Part shown: positions 1 through 8,382 of the stretch, in pieces | Layout of the letters: each line of letters opens with the position of its first letter | How positions within the stretch are numbered: the stretch's first letter is position 1 | DNA from: Candidatus Brocadia sp. WS118 | GTDB lineage: Bacteria; Planctomycetota; Brocadiia; Brocadiales; Brocadiaceae | Direction of reading: 5' to 3' | Length of the DNA: 36,964 nucleotides | NCBI GenBank assembly: GCA_007618135.1 | Contig: PHFX01000018.1 | Coordinates: 1-36,964, forward strand | The notes under the pieces: model-generated | The model's database searches: none | Told to the model about the DNA's origin: nothing | Seen by the model: the letters and a program-made list of their open reading frames with translations, nothing else | Position numbers and translations under genes: made by a program

Positions 1-324
1 AATACGTATAATATTCTCGGGGTTAGCTGCGGTAATCCAGCTACAACCGTGGCAACATTGTCCCAGGATGCATGTATTACGGAAATCTTCACCTATCACT
101 GGTGCGATGGAGGCCAGCCCGCCGGAACCCATGCTTTGTATAATATCGACACAGGGGTTACGTATGGGCCATTTTCAGGAACGATCGACTATCGCAACTG
201 GATATCGTATCCCAATACCTATGTACCCGCTGGAAGCTATGAAGTCATCGATTCTGAACCAGACACCTGGTCACACACGTATAGCGGTGGATTTGTGCTC
301 ATCAAGGGAATATTGCATTACTAG
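1..324 (+). CDS. 3' end of an unknown, probably secreted protein (5' truncated by window)
   Basis: The frame is open from base 1 to a TAG at 322-324, so this is the last 107 residues of a longer protein. A GTG at 49 lies inside the open frame and I do not regard it as the real start. The fragment is rich in Gly, Thr, Tyr and Asp with short hydrophobic strands. It ends in a stretch (PAGSYEVIDSEPDTWSHTYS) of the kind seen in small beta-sandwich domains of extracellular proteins. It contains three Cys, which would fit an exported protein. I do not recognise a named family. The next gene starts about 50 bases downstream on the same strand. No terminator is seen between them, so they may be co-transcribed. 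Confidence 0.55.
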   Translation, partial: NTYNILGVSCGNPATTVATLSQDACITEIFTYHWCDGGQPAGTHALYNIDTGVTYGPFSGTIDYRNWISYPNTYVPAGSYEVIDSEPDTWSHTYSGGFVLIKGILHY

Positions 325-374
325 CGTACCTTCATTGCCCGTTTTTATTAACCACCATGATGAGGAGTTTGTTT

Positions 375-908
375 ATGCGCACCGTCAAAGGTAGTCTCGT
401 TGTTCTTTTGTTTTACAGCCTGGTTGTATTTGTATCTACGGGTCTTGCACAGGGGGAAAATAATCGAGGTTTTGTGCTCCCACCTGATCCCGGGAAGGCA
501 GGAAAGGAAACCCTGCTTGGGATAGATAGAGATGGCGATGGTGTCCGCGACGACATTCAACGGTACATCTATTTTACCTATCCCGATGACAAGAAGCTCC
601 GATTAGGGCTTACGTACTATGCCAGAGAGTTCCAGGGTGTGCTCAAGTATGCAAACGACCGTGAGGCCGCTTACGATCATGCAATAAAGATGGATCGCCA
701 TAGTGAGTGTCTTTGGTACCTTAAGGGTGAAGAAGCCATAGACATTTGTCGTGCATTACGCGCCAAGATACTGAATACTAAAGAACGCAGCATGGCATAC
801 ATTAAGTACAGTGACAATCTGGGTGGTAGAATCATAATGGGCTCTCCACAGAAGGAATGGAAGGACAGTTGTTCCTTTGATGCAGACGATACGGAAGGTG
901 GTCAATGA
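375..908 (+). CDS. Small secreted hypothetical protein with Asp-rich calcium-loop-like motif
   Basis: About 177 residues from ATG 375; in-frame ATGs at 357 and 360 are alternatives. The N-terminus is a typical signal peptide: Arg/Lys, then a long Leu/Val/Phe core, ending LAQ before GENNRG. Shortly after comes LGIDRDGDGVRDDIQRYI, an Asp-rich loop like the calcium-binding repeats of thrombospondin type 3 or dockerin/EF-hand proteins. The same phrase recurs in many small exported proteins of unknown function. The rest is alpha-helical looking, with two Cys in the middle (ECLWYL and IDICRA) and a third near the end that could form disulphides. The function is unknown. An exported location is well supported and calcium binding is inferred from the motif only. 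Confidence 0.7.
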   Translation: MRTVKGSLVVLLFYSLVVFVSTGLAQGENNRGFVLPPDPGKAGKETLLGIDRDGDGVRDDIQRYIYFTYPDDKKLRLGLTYYAREFQGVLKYANDREAAYDHAIKMDRHSECLWYLKGEEAIDICRALRAKILNTKERSMAYIKYSDNLGGRIIMGSPQKEWKDSCSFDADDTEGGQ

Positions 909-1071
909 AAAGGCAAAAAGGTGTGATATGCCGAAAAATCTCAGCCACCTCCAAACGGTTGCACCCGCAATCATGAGATCGCCTATTTCCTGCGTCCTAT
1001 CCAGTGGATGATAAATTTGACATTATGGTAAATCCGAATTCCAATTCTTTCAAAGGAACGGAATATGACAA
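909..1071. other. Short intergenic stretch between convergent genes
   Basis: This lies between the plus-strand secreted protein and the minus-strand glycosyltransferase. A 24-codon frame (905-976) overlaps the previous stop as ATGA, but it has no recognisable content and I do not call it. I see no clear terminator hairpin. Confidence 0.4.
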
Positions 1072-1863
1072 TTATCGATATATCCGCTTGTGCCATAGAC
1101 GTCTTCTGAAGATTGACAGGATTTTTTTCCCAAAAACTCTTGCCAGAAGCTGTCTTGCCACATGTCGCGCAAAACCGGTTGCACAGGTAATAATTTCGGT
1201 GGCAGGTGACGAAAGTTTGTGTGACCGGCGAATTCGCCAGTCATCCCTACTAAAAGTCGAACCGCCTTTCCCGCCTGCCCGCATGCGAACCAGGATATCG
1301 GCGAGTATCATCCACGGGATATTTGCCTTTAAACATCTCAGCACAAAATCATAGTCAGCTCCTATACGATACCGGGTATTGAAGAGACCGACACGTTCAT
1401 ACACACTCCGTCGTACAAAGGTAGCCGGATGTTGAACGGTCATACCTCTGTGCAGGTGGAGTAGGCTTGATCTTAACACCACATTAGCGCCACCGGGCAA
1501 ATCTTCCCATACCTCTATAGAGCCGGAAACCACTCCAATGTCAGGATTACGTGAAAATACCCAAGCAACCAGTTCCAGGGTATTCGGCATCCAGACATCG
1601 TCACTATTGAGAATAGCAACAATCTCACCGGTTGCACGGCTGATACCCTTGTTCATGGCGTCATAAAGGCCATGATCCGGTTCTGATTGCCAGCCCGACA
1701 GGGCAATTGGGTATTTTTCCACAATGACCTTGGTATCGTCTCTGGAACCACCATCTTGTACGATAATTTCAAGATCAGGCCACTGCTGGCTCACGATGCT
1801 TCTCAAGGTATCGTCAATCGTCTGCGCGCTGTTAAAGGTAGGAATAATTACGGTAATTTTCAT
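1072..1863 (-). CDS. Family 2 glycosyltransferase (GT-A fold)
   Basis: 263 residues, the usual size for a single-domain GT2. It transfers a sugar from a nucleotide-sugar donor to a growing glycan at the cytoplasmic face of the membrane. Visible landmarks are the N-terminal strand TVIIPTFNSAQTI (residues 4-16), DGGS at 37-40, the EPDHGLYDAMNKGI segment at 61-74 that packs near the donor, and NSDD at 86-89 as the metal-binding DXD-type motif. A GADYDF motif further on probably carries the catalytic acidic residue. The EPD-GLYDAMNKG signature resembles WcaA/colanic-acid type transferases. Sugar and linkage cannot be read from the sequence. It is the last gene of the minus-strand run, separated from the next gene upstream by a family A repeat. 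Confidence 0.88.
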   Translation of the reverse strand: MKITVIIPTFNSAQTIDDTLRSIVSQQWPDLEIIVQDGGSRDDTKVIVEKYPIALSGWQSEPDHGLYDAMNKGISRATGEIVAILNSDDVWMPNTLELVAWVFSRNPDIGVVSGSIEVWEDLPGGANVVLRSSLLHLHRGMTVQHPATFVRRSVYERVGLFNTRYRIGADYDFVLRCLKANIPWMILADILVRMRAGGKGGSTFSRDDWRIRRSHKLSSPATEIITCATGFARHVARQLLARVFGKKILSIFRRRLWHKRIYR

Positions 1864-1876
1864 CGTTTCTCAAAAT

Positions 1877-2014
1877 GTAACAATTTAGTTTTTCGAAAAA
1901 GTAGGGGCGAAGCATTTGCCAGTTTGGGTATGAACGCATGTATGCCAATGATAGCAAATGCTTCGCCCCTACACTATGCAGTAAGATATCGTTATTATTG
2001 GAGTTTTTCAAAAA
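1877..2014 (+). repeat. Family A palindromic repeat, copy A1
   Basis: The core is an inverted repeat: GTAGGGGCGAAGCATTTGCC at 1901-1920 against its near-complement ending in CGCCCCTAC at 1954-1972. The outer arm GTAACAATTTAGTTTTT (1877 on) and a degenerate counterpart near 2003-2014 frame it. The same layout occurs at 4872-5008 (reverse orientation) and 9812-9944. It is probably a non-autonomous MITE or REP-like element. Confidence 0.8.
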
Positions 2015-2034
2015 GCCACATGATTACCTCAAAA

Positions 2035-3741
2035 CTAATTCCATCCCCTTTTTTTGAATAAAAAGATACCATCTTCTTCCTTAACCAGTTCCCAGTTCTT
2101 TGTATCTTTTTCTACCATATCATAGTACTGTTGCGGGTTTTTTCTCGCCTCTATGGGGTCCACCCCGATGGTGCCAAATTTAACGGGGTGGGTTTTGTCA
2201 ATGAGTACGTAGTCTGCCCCTTCAAAAATAGGAAATTGCATCAAGGCCTTTTTTTTATACAGATACGGTAAAAAGAAATGTTCAGCTGAAACGGTTGCAT
2301 CGTCGGGAATTAAGGGAAAGAATTGAATTGCCTTTCCATGATGCCCTGTTGGTAGATATTGAGAATAATGGAAATTATGGGTTTTATAGGGTGCTAACAG
2401 GTAGTTTTTATTCCAAAACTGGATAGATAAAGGTGACGGGCCAAAAAAGATATTTGACACTACACAGGCAATAAAAATGCAAGATACAAGGGCATACGCA
2501 ACTCTTTTGTCATCGAGCCGGTTTAATAAAATATGCCTGCCTTTCAGGAGAGGGACATATCTCTCGCTGACGTTTTTTGCTCCTTGAATCGCAGACAAAA
2601 AGAAAAAAGGAATGCTGGGAGAAAGATAGTAGAGTATATACGAATAATGAGAGATGGAAGCGCTTAAAAAATTGAGCAACAGGTTGCCGGTAGCAATGAA
2701 GAAAACCGACGGCGAAAAAAAAGGCAGAAAAACCAGCGGTACGACATACATCAGAAGATTCGCAATCTTTATTTTATCCAATAAGTTTGAAACAATAGCG
2801 ATGGGATGTGAAATAATATACAACAGGATCTGAGAGGGCGAATTCCCTAAATAGGAAAAGTTGCCTGACGCAACATGATAGTGCAGGCTGCTCGAATTGC
2901 CTGCAAAATATGGCATCAGGCCTTTCGTAACCATCAAAAAATAGAAAAGTGAAATACCGGAAGTCATTATTCCGTGTTTCTTTTCTTTCATGATGAAAAA
3001 AATATACACTCCAAGAATAAAGGTGGTTAAGCCAATCTCCTCTCTCACCAGGAGGGCTAACATAAGGAAGAGGTAATAAATACGATATCTCCTTTTATAC
3101 AAAAAATAGAAACTGAACAAAAGGAGTGGAATAGACATCCGTAAAAACTCAAAATCATAAAGATTGATATATTGAATCGTTGGAAAGAACAAAAAGGATG
3201 ATGCGAACAAATATCCTGCATTCTTTTCACGGAAGGTGTCTCTTGCAAAAAGATAGATGGGAATTATGGAGGAAACCATGATGACGGTCTGTAGCACGAT
3301 AAGGTATATAGAGTAGTTTTTCATAACGTAAAGGGGCAGCGCAATGATATATATCAAAGGCACAAAATGCAATGCCAGGTAATTTCTTGTGTCGCCAAAC
3401 CCAAGTGACGTTTGATGTAACGTAGAAATAATCCCATGTCCATCGATGATGCGGGAAACCAGTTCGAGCCAAACCGCAAAATCGCTGTAGTATTTAAAGG
3501 TATATAATTTCAATACCTGAAAGATGAGGATATAGACGCTGTAAAAGACGAGGGAAAAGACGAAAACTCCCCTGGCCCGGTTTATAAGGAACGGTCTTCT
3601 TAAAAAAAAGAAAAAACAGAGCCCGGCAATCAGCAGCGTAGCTACGATTCCCGCACTGTAGATCTGCGCAAAGGATGTATAGTTATATTCCGTCATGTTA
3701 GAAAGGGGGTGAAAAAGGCGAACACCGGCTTTCCCGCACAC
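2035..3741 (-). CDS. DUF2079-family polytopic membrane protein
   Basis: 568 residues from a GTG at 3741; an in-frame ATG at 3696 (553 residues) is equally possible, and neither has a clear ribosome-binding site. About ten hydrophobic segments fill the first 430 residues, followed by a soluble C-terminal part that looks extracytoplasmic. The segments KYYSDFAVWLE, LALHFVPLIY, the QYINLYDFEFLRMSIPLLLFS region and LLVREEIGLTTF match my memory of DUF2079 (PF09852), a family related in topology to lipid-linked-sugar GT-C glycosyltransferases. Acidic residues at the first periplasmic loop (SDFAVW) and in REEIGL would fit such a role. In this cluster a transferase using a polyprenyl-phosphate sugar is plausible but unproven. 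The GT2 at 7228-7953 could supply such a donor. Confidence 0.75.
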   Translation of the reverse strand: MCGKAGVRLFHPLSNMTEYNYTSFAQIYSAGIVATLLIAGLCFFFFLRRPFLINRARGVFVFSLVFYSVYILIFQVLKLYTFKYYSDFAVWLELVSRIIDGHGIISTLHQTSLGFGDTRNYLALHFVPLIYIIALPLYVMKNYSIYLIVLQTVIMVSSIIPIYLFARDTFREKNAGYLFASSFLFFPTIQYINLYDFEFLRMSIPLLLFSFYFLYKRRYRIYYLFLMLALLVREEIGLTTFILGVYIFFIMKEKKHGIMTSGISLFYFLMVTKGLMPYFAGNSSSLHYHVASGNFSYLGNSPSQILLYIISHPIAIVSNLLDKIKIANLLMYVVPLVFLPFFSPSVFFIATGNLLLNFLSASISHYSYILYYLSPSIPFFFLSAIQGAKNVSERYVPLLKGRHILLNRLDDKRVAYALVSCIFIACVVSNIFFGPSPLSIQFWNKNYLLAPYKTHNFHYSQYLPTGHHGKAIQFFPLIPDDATVSAEHFFLPYLYKKKALMQFPIFEGADYVLIDKTHPVKFGTIGVDPIEARKNPQQYYDMVEKDTKNWELVKEEDGIFLFKKRGWN

Positions 3742-3790
3742 TCATCTGTTGCTGATAATCATTATTGCGATTTAAAAAGGTATATCATCA

Positions 3791-4810
3791 TCAATCGTCA
3801 CGATGCCTTCTCTGCTCCATATGTTTAACCGTATTCCATATTACATTCAAGTGCCCTGCTATAAAGAGATTCAATTCAATATACGCATTGCAAAAACATC
3901 CCTTGCACCTTGGGGTACGTATGCTTTCAAAGGCGTTTCTGAATCCCAGTCGCCTTCCATCCGCCCCACACGGAGAACCAACAAAGAAATGACAGGGATA
4001 TACCATCCCGTCGGAACCCACGGCGCAGAAATTCATACCTGCCCTGCAGTGAAGATGATTCGTATCAGGCCAATTTTGCAGGATATATTGAAAATAACTC
4101 ACGGAGTTAACGATAGGAGCCCCTTTCTTTTTTTGAACCATCAGATTATTGATAGCCCCTTTAAAAGACGCTTCGTCTGCGCTAAGGTGAGCAATGGTAT
4201 CTTTTGCTGCGCTTAAGGTATGGTCGAAAACCGGCATGAACATCACCTTCACCTGGTTATCTACAGCAAAATCGAGCAGGAAGGGAAGGTAGCTGACATT
4301 TCCTTTTGTTATTACGGCATTGATCCACACCGGAAGCTGAGCTTCATGGGCGGCATGAATGGCATTCTGCACGTGGTTAAAGGAACCCTTCAGCCCCCTC
4401 ACGGTATCATGAATTTCCGGAGGGCCATCCAAACTGAGCAAAAGCAGGTCGAGGTGTTTAAGGCCGTCGATCTTTTTTGGAACCAGCGCCCCGTTGGAAA
4501 ACAAGGTGGTCGTTATCCCTTTATGATGCGCATGGGAAACAATACTCCCCATGTCTTCCCGTAACAGTGGTTCTCCTCCGGTAAACCCAATGCGCCTGAT
4601 TCCCAGGCCAGAAAATTCATCGATCATCTGAAAAATTTCCCGGGTAGTCATTTCTTCCGAAGGGGTATTATAGGTATTACAATAACCGCATCGTGAGTTA
4701 CAGCGGTTGGTAATGACAAAGCTGGCCGATAACAGGAATTTTTTACCGGTAAATTTCGATAACAATAGCCTTCCAAAGGTCTTTAACTGTTTATATACAG
4801 TGAAATTCAT
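3791..4810 (-). CDS. Radical SAM protein with SPASM/twitch-like C-terminal cysteines
   Basis: 339 residues from ATG 4810, preceded by a purine-rich GAAAGAAGAAAG that fits a ribosome-binding site. The frame stays open to 4948, but that extension is translated from a family A repeat and should be discarded. The radical SAM cluster motif CxxxCxxC is C37, C41, C44 (CNSRCGYC), followed by GFTGGEP at 75-81 for SAM binding. The C-terminal third has further Cys groups (HCRAGMNFCAVGSDGMVYPC, then CKGCFC), the pattern of a SPASM or twitch domain that binds extra Fe-S clusters. Members modify peptides or small molecules and are often peptide or cofactor maturases. The substrate is unknown. No small precursor peptide is visible next to it, and the glycan neighbours suggest a role in envelope biosynthesis. 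Confidence 0.88.
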   Translation of the reverse strand: MNFTVYKQLKTFGRLLLSKFTGKKFLLSASFVITNRCNSRCGYCNTYNTPSEEMTTREIFQMIDEFSGLGIRRIGFTGGEPLLREDMGSIVSHAHHKGITTTLFSNGALVPKKIDGLKHLDLLLLSLDGPPEIHDTVRGLKGSFNHVQNAIHAAHEAQLPVWINAVITKGNVSYLPFLLDFAVDNQVKVMFMPVFDHTLSAAKDTIAHLSADEASFKGAINNLMVQKKKGAPIVNSVSYFQYILQNWPDTNHLHCRAGMNFCAVGSDGMVYPCHFFVGSPCGADGRRLGFRNAFESIRTPRCKGCFCNAYIELNLFIAGHLNVIWNTVKHMEQRRHRDD

Positions 4811-4871
4811 CGTCTTTCTTCTTTCATCATCCTGAAAGAACGTGCTATAAGAAAAGGAACAATTGAATTTT

Positions 4872-5008
4872 ATTCGAAAAATTCCAATAACGCCGATGTA
4901 TGCCGCACCGTGTAGGGGCGAAGCATTTGCCATAATTGGCAGAAACACACTCCATACTTAAACGGGCAAATGCTTCGCCCCTACTTTTACAAAAAACCAA
5001 ATTGTTAC
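4872..5008 (-). repeat. Family A palindromic repeat, copy A2 (reverse orientation)
   Basis: Same core as at 1901-1972: GTAGGGGCGAAGCATTTGCC near 4912 and GGGCAAATGCTTCGCCCCTAC near 4965. The GTAACAATTT arm lies here on the right as its complement, ending at 5008. It sits between the radical SAM gene and the methyltransferase, so it may have split an older transcription unit. It also creates a false N-terminal extension of the radical SAM reading frame. Confidence 0.8.
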
Positions 5009-5045
5009 AAATAAATAATTTTCGAAAATTATGAAGATGTATGGC

Positions 5046-5801
5046 TCATTTCATGCCAAATACCGAGTATAAACCCCCCAGGGGAATTTTCGCCAAAAAT
5101 CTTTCAAGGGGTAAAAGAAAAGAAAGAAATTGTGGGAAGAAAATCAAATATTCCTGCCTCCGTATCCTGAAACCGGCCTGCAGGAGAATAGACCTGGCCT
5201 CCCATGAATAAAAGGTGGTTGGATAGAGGGATTTTTTGTATCCGTCAAGGTTTACCGCGCGATCAATTTCATTGGTGTTAACCACGTGCCGGGTAAGAGG
5301 GTTAAGGGGATTCATCTCATAGATGGCAATTATGCCTTCATTTTTTAATATCCGGTACACCTCACGCAACGTTTGCATCAATTGATCTTCACTGCCGATA
5401 TGATGCAACATATTGAACAAGACTGCGACCGTAACACTGCTGTCTTTCAATGGCAGCACTTCGGAAATGGAATTGACAAAAGAGGTGCGCTTGAGGTGCT
5501 TTTGGGCAGCAAACTGAATCATTCCAAACGAATAATCACACCCAATCGTATAGGCGAATTTGTCCTGAAAGTACTCTGTTGTTTCTGCCGTACCACATCC
5601 CAAATCGATACAGACAGCATCCCCGTAGCCATGAAAGAGGTTTTTGGTCATCCTTAAAAAATGAAGCGATTTCACCCTGACAAAGTATTTATGATCCTTA
5701 ACGGCCATCTGTTCATATGCCTGGCCGATATCCGAAGACGCATCCGGCCGGGAAAACCAATCCTTGCCTGAATCGTCTTTCATGTCCATGGAGTTCTGCA
5801 T
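5046..5801 (-). CDS. Class I SAM-dependent methyltransferase
   Basis: 251 residues. The glycine-rich SAM loop is VCIDLGCGTAET (residues 63-74), followed by an acidic residue after the next strand (IGCDYSFGMI) and the later NMLHHI segment, as in Methyltransf_11/25 type enzymes. The start at 5801 lies two bases after the stop of the B12 radical SAM gene (5804), so the two are almost certainly translated from one message. The C-terminus is hydrophobic and basic (FLLPLERFLAKIPLGG), which suggests membrane association. Methylation of a lipid-linked or glycan intermediate fits the context, but the acceptor is unknown. Confidence 0.85.
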   Translation of the reverse strand: MQNSMDMKDDSGKDWFSRPDASSDIGQAYEQMAVKDHKYFVRVKSLHFLRMTKNLFHGYGDAVCIDLGCGTAETTEYFQDKFAYTIGCDYSFGMIQFAAQKHLKRTSFVNSISEVLPLKDSSVTVAVLFNMLHHIGSEDQLMQTLREVYRILKNEGIIAIYEMNPLNPLTRHVVNTNEIDRAVNLDGYKKSLYPTTFYSWEARSILLQAGFRIRRQEYLIFFPQFLSFLLPLERFLAKIPLGGLYSVFGMK

Positions 5802-5803
5802 TT

Positions 5804-7231
5804 TCAGGATTTTAAGAGAAATTTTAAACCGTATTTTACGGAACCGGATAAAAAAGGTATTATACCGATATTCTTTATATGCCGGAAAATAAACCGTGGT
5901 CTTAGATAAAACCTGCGATAGGCGCGGGAAATAGCCTTTTTGACGGTCTTTTCATTCAGCTCTTGTGTTTTAATAACATAGTACGAATATTCCATCTTAT
6001 CCCATGAATTGTACTGAAGCAAACCATCTCTCACGCAGGTATCGTAAAAGGCCGTTCCGGGATAGGGCACGGCAGGATAAAAATTGGCATAATCTAGCGG
6101 CAGGGAAAGGGCAAATCGCGTCGTTTCGGCCATATCCTCTTCGGTTTCACCCGGATATCCGTAAATAAAAAAACCAAACGACACAATCCCGGTTTTTCTG
6201 AGGAGGCTGATTGCCCGGGTTATTTTATCGGTTTCAAGTTTTTTTTGCATAGCATTGCGGGTTTTTTCGCTGAATGATTCGATACCAATCGACAACATCC
6301 AGCAACCCGATTCCTTCATCTTTTTCACCAAATCCTGATCATAAAGCGTATCGGCCCTTGTATTGGCCAGCCACCGGATTGAAAGCCGCCTTCCGATCAA
6401 TTCATCGCAAAAAGTTTCAACAAACTTCTTATTGAGTGTTACGGTGTCCCCGAACAGGTTAAAGGTTTTTATCTGAAATTTTTCCTTTAACCGTTCAATT
6501 TCGTCAACCACAGTTTCTGCCTTTTTTTCACGGAATTTCTTCCCATGATTCAGCGTGGCCACGCAAAAATCACAGGCGAAGGGACATCCCCTGCTCGTTT
6601 CGACCATAAGGTATCGTTCGTGGCTGAAGGGTAACACGTATTTCTCCAGAGGGAATAAATCCCATGCAGGCTGTGGAAGCCGGTCCAAATCCGCTATCCA
6701 CGGTCTCCTTTTTGTTGTAACGATTTCTCTGCCATTTCTCCAAACAATACCTTCCACTTTATCGAGGTTTTCCAGGGCATCATTGCTTAAAAGATCCAGT
6801 ATCGTGTATTCAGGTTCACCGATGATACCGATATCAATGTCAGGCACCTTTTCCAGGGTCTCTTGAGGGACACCGGACACATGGGCACCGAAGGCGATAA
6901 GTTTGGCGTGAAACTTTTCTTTGAGCGGGGAAAGAGATGCCGTATCGGCTGCTATGGTCGCGGTTGTCGTACCATAGATAATAACATCGGGGTGGAAATT
7001 GAGCTGCATCAGCCGTTGATAAATTTCATTACCGTTAAGGCCAAGGGCGATTGCGTCGAGCAATTGAAAGTTAATGTTATTGTCCCGCAAAAGGGCGGCA
7101 ATTAATGCGAGCGAAAGCGGGGGTTTCACGGTGCCTAACGTATCCTCTTTTTCCTGGCATCGTCCTTCTCTCGTCCACGCAAACCCTTGTATGCGTGGTG
7201 GGTTTGTGAGTAAAACGGCGTGCGCATTCAT
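5804..7231 (-). CDS. B12-binding-domain radical SAM protein
   Basis: 475 residues in the usual order: a cobalamin-binding Rossmann-type domain (roughly residues 1-150) and then a radical SAM core. The cluster motif is C216, C220, C223 (SRGCPFACDFC), followed by the typical EIERL and FGDTVTLNKKF segments. The N-terminal domain has LLDAIALGL where some families carry DxHxxG, so cobalamin would be bound without the lower His ligand, as in many class B methylases. Relatives include BchE, hopanoid methylases and P- or C-methyltransferases. The substrate here is unknown. The start overlaps the stop of the upstream GT2 by four bases and the methyltransferase follows after two bases, so these three genes form one operon. 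Confidence 0.9.
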   Translation of the reverse strand: MNAHAVLLTNPPRIQGFAWTREGRCQEKEDTLGTVKPPLSLALIAALLRDNNINFQLLDAIALGLNGNEIYQRLMQLNFHPDVIIYGTTTATIAADTASLSPLKEKFHAKLIAFGAHVSGVPQETLEKVPDIDIGIIGEPEYTILDLLSNDALENLDKVEGIVWRNGREIVTTKRRPWIADLDRLPQPAWDLFPLEKYVLPFSHERYLMVETSRGCPFACDFCVATLNHGKKFREKKAETVVDEIERLKEKFQIKTFNLFGDTVTLNKKFVETFCDELIGRRLSIRWLANTRADTLYDQDLVKKMKESGCWMLSIGIESFSEKTRNAMQKKLETDKITRAISLLRKTGIVSFGFFIYGYPGETEEDMAETTRFALSLPLDYANFYPAVPYPGTAFYDTCVRDGLLQYNSWDKMEYSYYVIKTQELNEKTVKKAISRAYRRFYLRPRFIFRHIKNIGIIPFLSGSVKYGLKFLLKS

Positions 7232-7953
7232 ACCGGTTGCACGTGCTTCTTCTTTAATGCCCTCTTAAAGGTATAGAGTTTGTATAAATGCTTTAGGTAA
7301 AAGAGGATTTCTTTTGTTCCCATTTTGCTTTTTCCGGTAACCCGGTCATTAAAGGTATAAGGCACTTCGATAATCGTCTGGTAGTCACCTTTTACTAAGA
7401 TTTCCAGGCAGATCTTAAACCCGACGGGGTCAAGGATCTTATTGCTGATTACCTCTCTCCTGAAAAAAAAGTAACCGGACGTCACGTCTTTAATTGAGGT
7501 AAGTAAAGAACCTAAAAAGCAGGCGGTTCTTGATATTACATGTCTTCGTACCGGCCAGTTAAGAATCCTTCCTCCATGAATATACCTGCTACCCACCGTA
7601 ATATCACAAAGATGGTGTAAGAGAGGATTAACTAAATAGGGTAATGCATCGGGCGCATGGCTGAAATCAGAATCCATGACTCCAAGAATAGGGCTGTCTG
7701 CATGGCCGAAACCATAAATACAGGCGGACGCCAATCCCATTTTTTCGCGTCTGTTGAGTAAAATAATATTGGGGTGTGTTTTCCTGAAGTTATCGATCAG
7801 GTTTGCCGTCCCATCCGGGGAGCCATCATCGACAACAATAACCTCGGCATTAAAATTATGCCTCGAAATTTGATGAGTTACCTTCTCCAAAAAGCTGATA
7901 ATGGTCTCTTTCTCATTATAGGTAGGGACAATGATAGATATTTTATTCTTCAT
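7228..7953 (-). CDS. Dolichol-phosphate-mannose-synthase-like GT2
   Basis: 241 residues, single domain. IIVPTYNEKETI at 8-19, DDGSPDGT at 42-49 and DSDFSH at 94-99 are the standard landmarks of polyprenol-phosphate sugar synthases, and GSRYIHGG further on is also typical. The enzyme would transfer a sugar from a nucleotide donor onto polyprenyl phosphate. It lacks the C-terminal membrane helices found in some DPM1/GtrB relatives. It is the first gene of the minus-strand operon. The product could serve as donor for the DUF2079 protein in the same run, an inference from context. Start ATG 7953. Confidence 0.88.
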   Translation of the reverse strand: MKNKISIIVPTYNEKETIISFLEKVTHQISRHNFNAEVIVVDDGSPDGTANLIDNFRKTHPNIILLNRREKMGLASACIYGFGHADSPILGVMDSDFSHAPDALPYLVNPLLHHLCDITVGSRYIHGGRILNWPVRRHVISRTACFLGSLLTSIKDVTSGYFFFRREVISNKILDPVGFKICLEILVKGDYQTIIEVPYTFNDRVTGKSKMGTKEILFYLKHLYKLYTFKRALKKKHVQPV

Positions 7954-7992
7954 ATTGAGTAAATTTTTTCACAAACTCCCTAAAACCCCTGG

Positions 7993-8060
7993 GGTAGGTC
8001 AACCGTCCCGGTTGACCTAATCATGACAAGTGGAGAGGCTTGTCCTACCGATAAGAGGGA
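7993..8060. repeat. Family B double-hairpin repeat, copy B1
   Basis: Two adjacent small palindromes: GTCAACCG/CGGTTGAC and then ACAAG/CTTGT, ending in CCTACCGATA. The same arrangement recurs at 13867-13934 with minor differences. It is a REP-like element, here between divergent genes. Confidence 0.75.
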
Positions 8061-8382
8061 TTTTGTTGCGGCTTAGTCGCTCCAGGTAATCCAGTATAAA
8101 GGATTGAAATATTCTGTCAATCATTTTTCATGTTATTCCATGGATAAAAATTGAGTAACTATTTAGCCAACTGAACTCATTTGTAAAATGCCAACACTTC
8201 TTTGGAAATTTGTCGCACATCTATTTTAATGGTTGAAGGCTCCGGCAAACCGCAGGACTTCCCTCCTCGCCACTTCAGTTTTTTCTAAAATATCCGAAAA
8301 TAGAGTGTAATAATATGTATCCTGTGTTTTTTAGAGACATATGGTAATACGCCTCTTACGGAAAAAACATTATGGAGAGCGA
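8061..8382. other. Leader region of the sigma-54 activator gene
   Basis: About 320 bases of AT-rich DNA between the repeat and the regulator start. It must hold promoters for the regulator and possibly part of those for the divergent operon. I see AT-rich tracts (around 8310-8325) but no convincing -35/-10 pair, and no GG-N10-GC element on either strand. Confidence 0.4.
8374..8382 (+). promoter_or_regulatory. Ribosome-binding site deciding the start of the sigma-54 activator
   Basis: GGAGAG lies four bases before ATG 8383. No comparable site precedes the in-frame ATG at 8341. I therefore place the start at 8383, which also puts the first receiver-like beta strand at the N-terminus. Confidence 0.6.

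Noticed and set aside
1687-2061. 124-residue plus-strand frame
   Set aside because: It runs antisense through the GT2 gene and then through family A repeat DNA.
8061-8382. Sigma-54 promoter before the activator or the divergent operon
   Set aside because: I found no GG-N10-GC element with acceptable flanks on either strand in this region.
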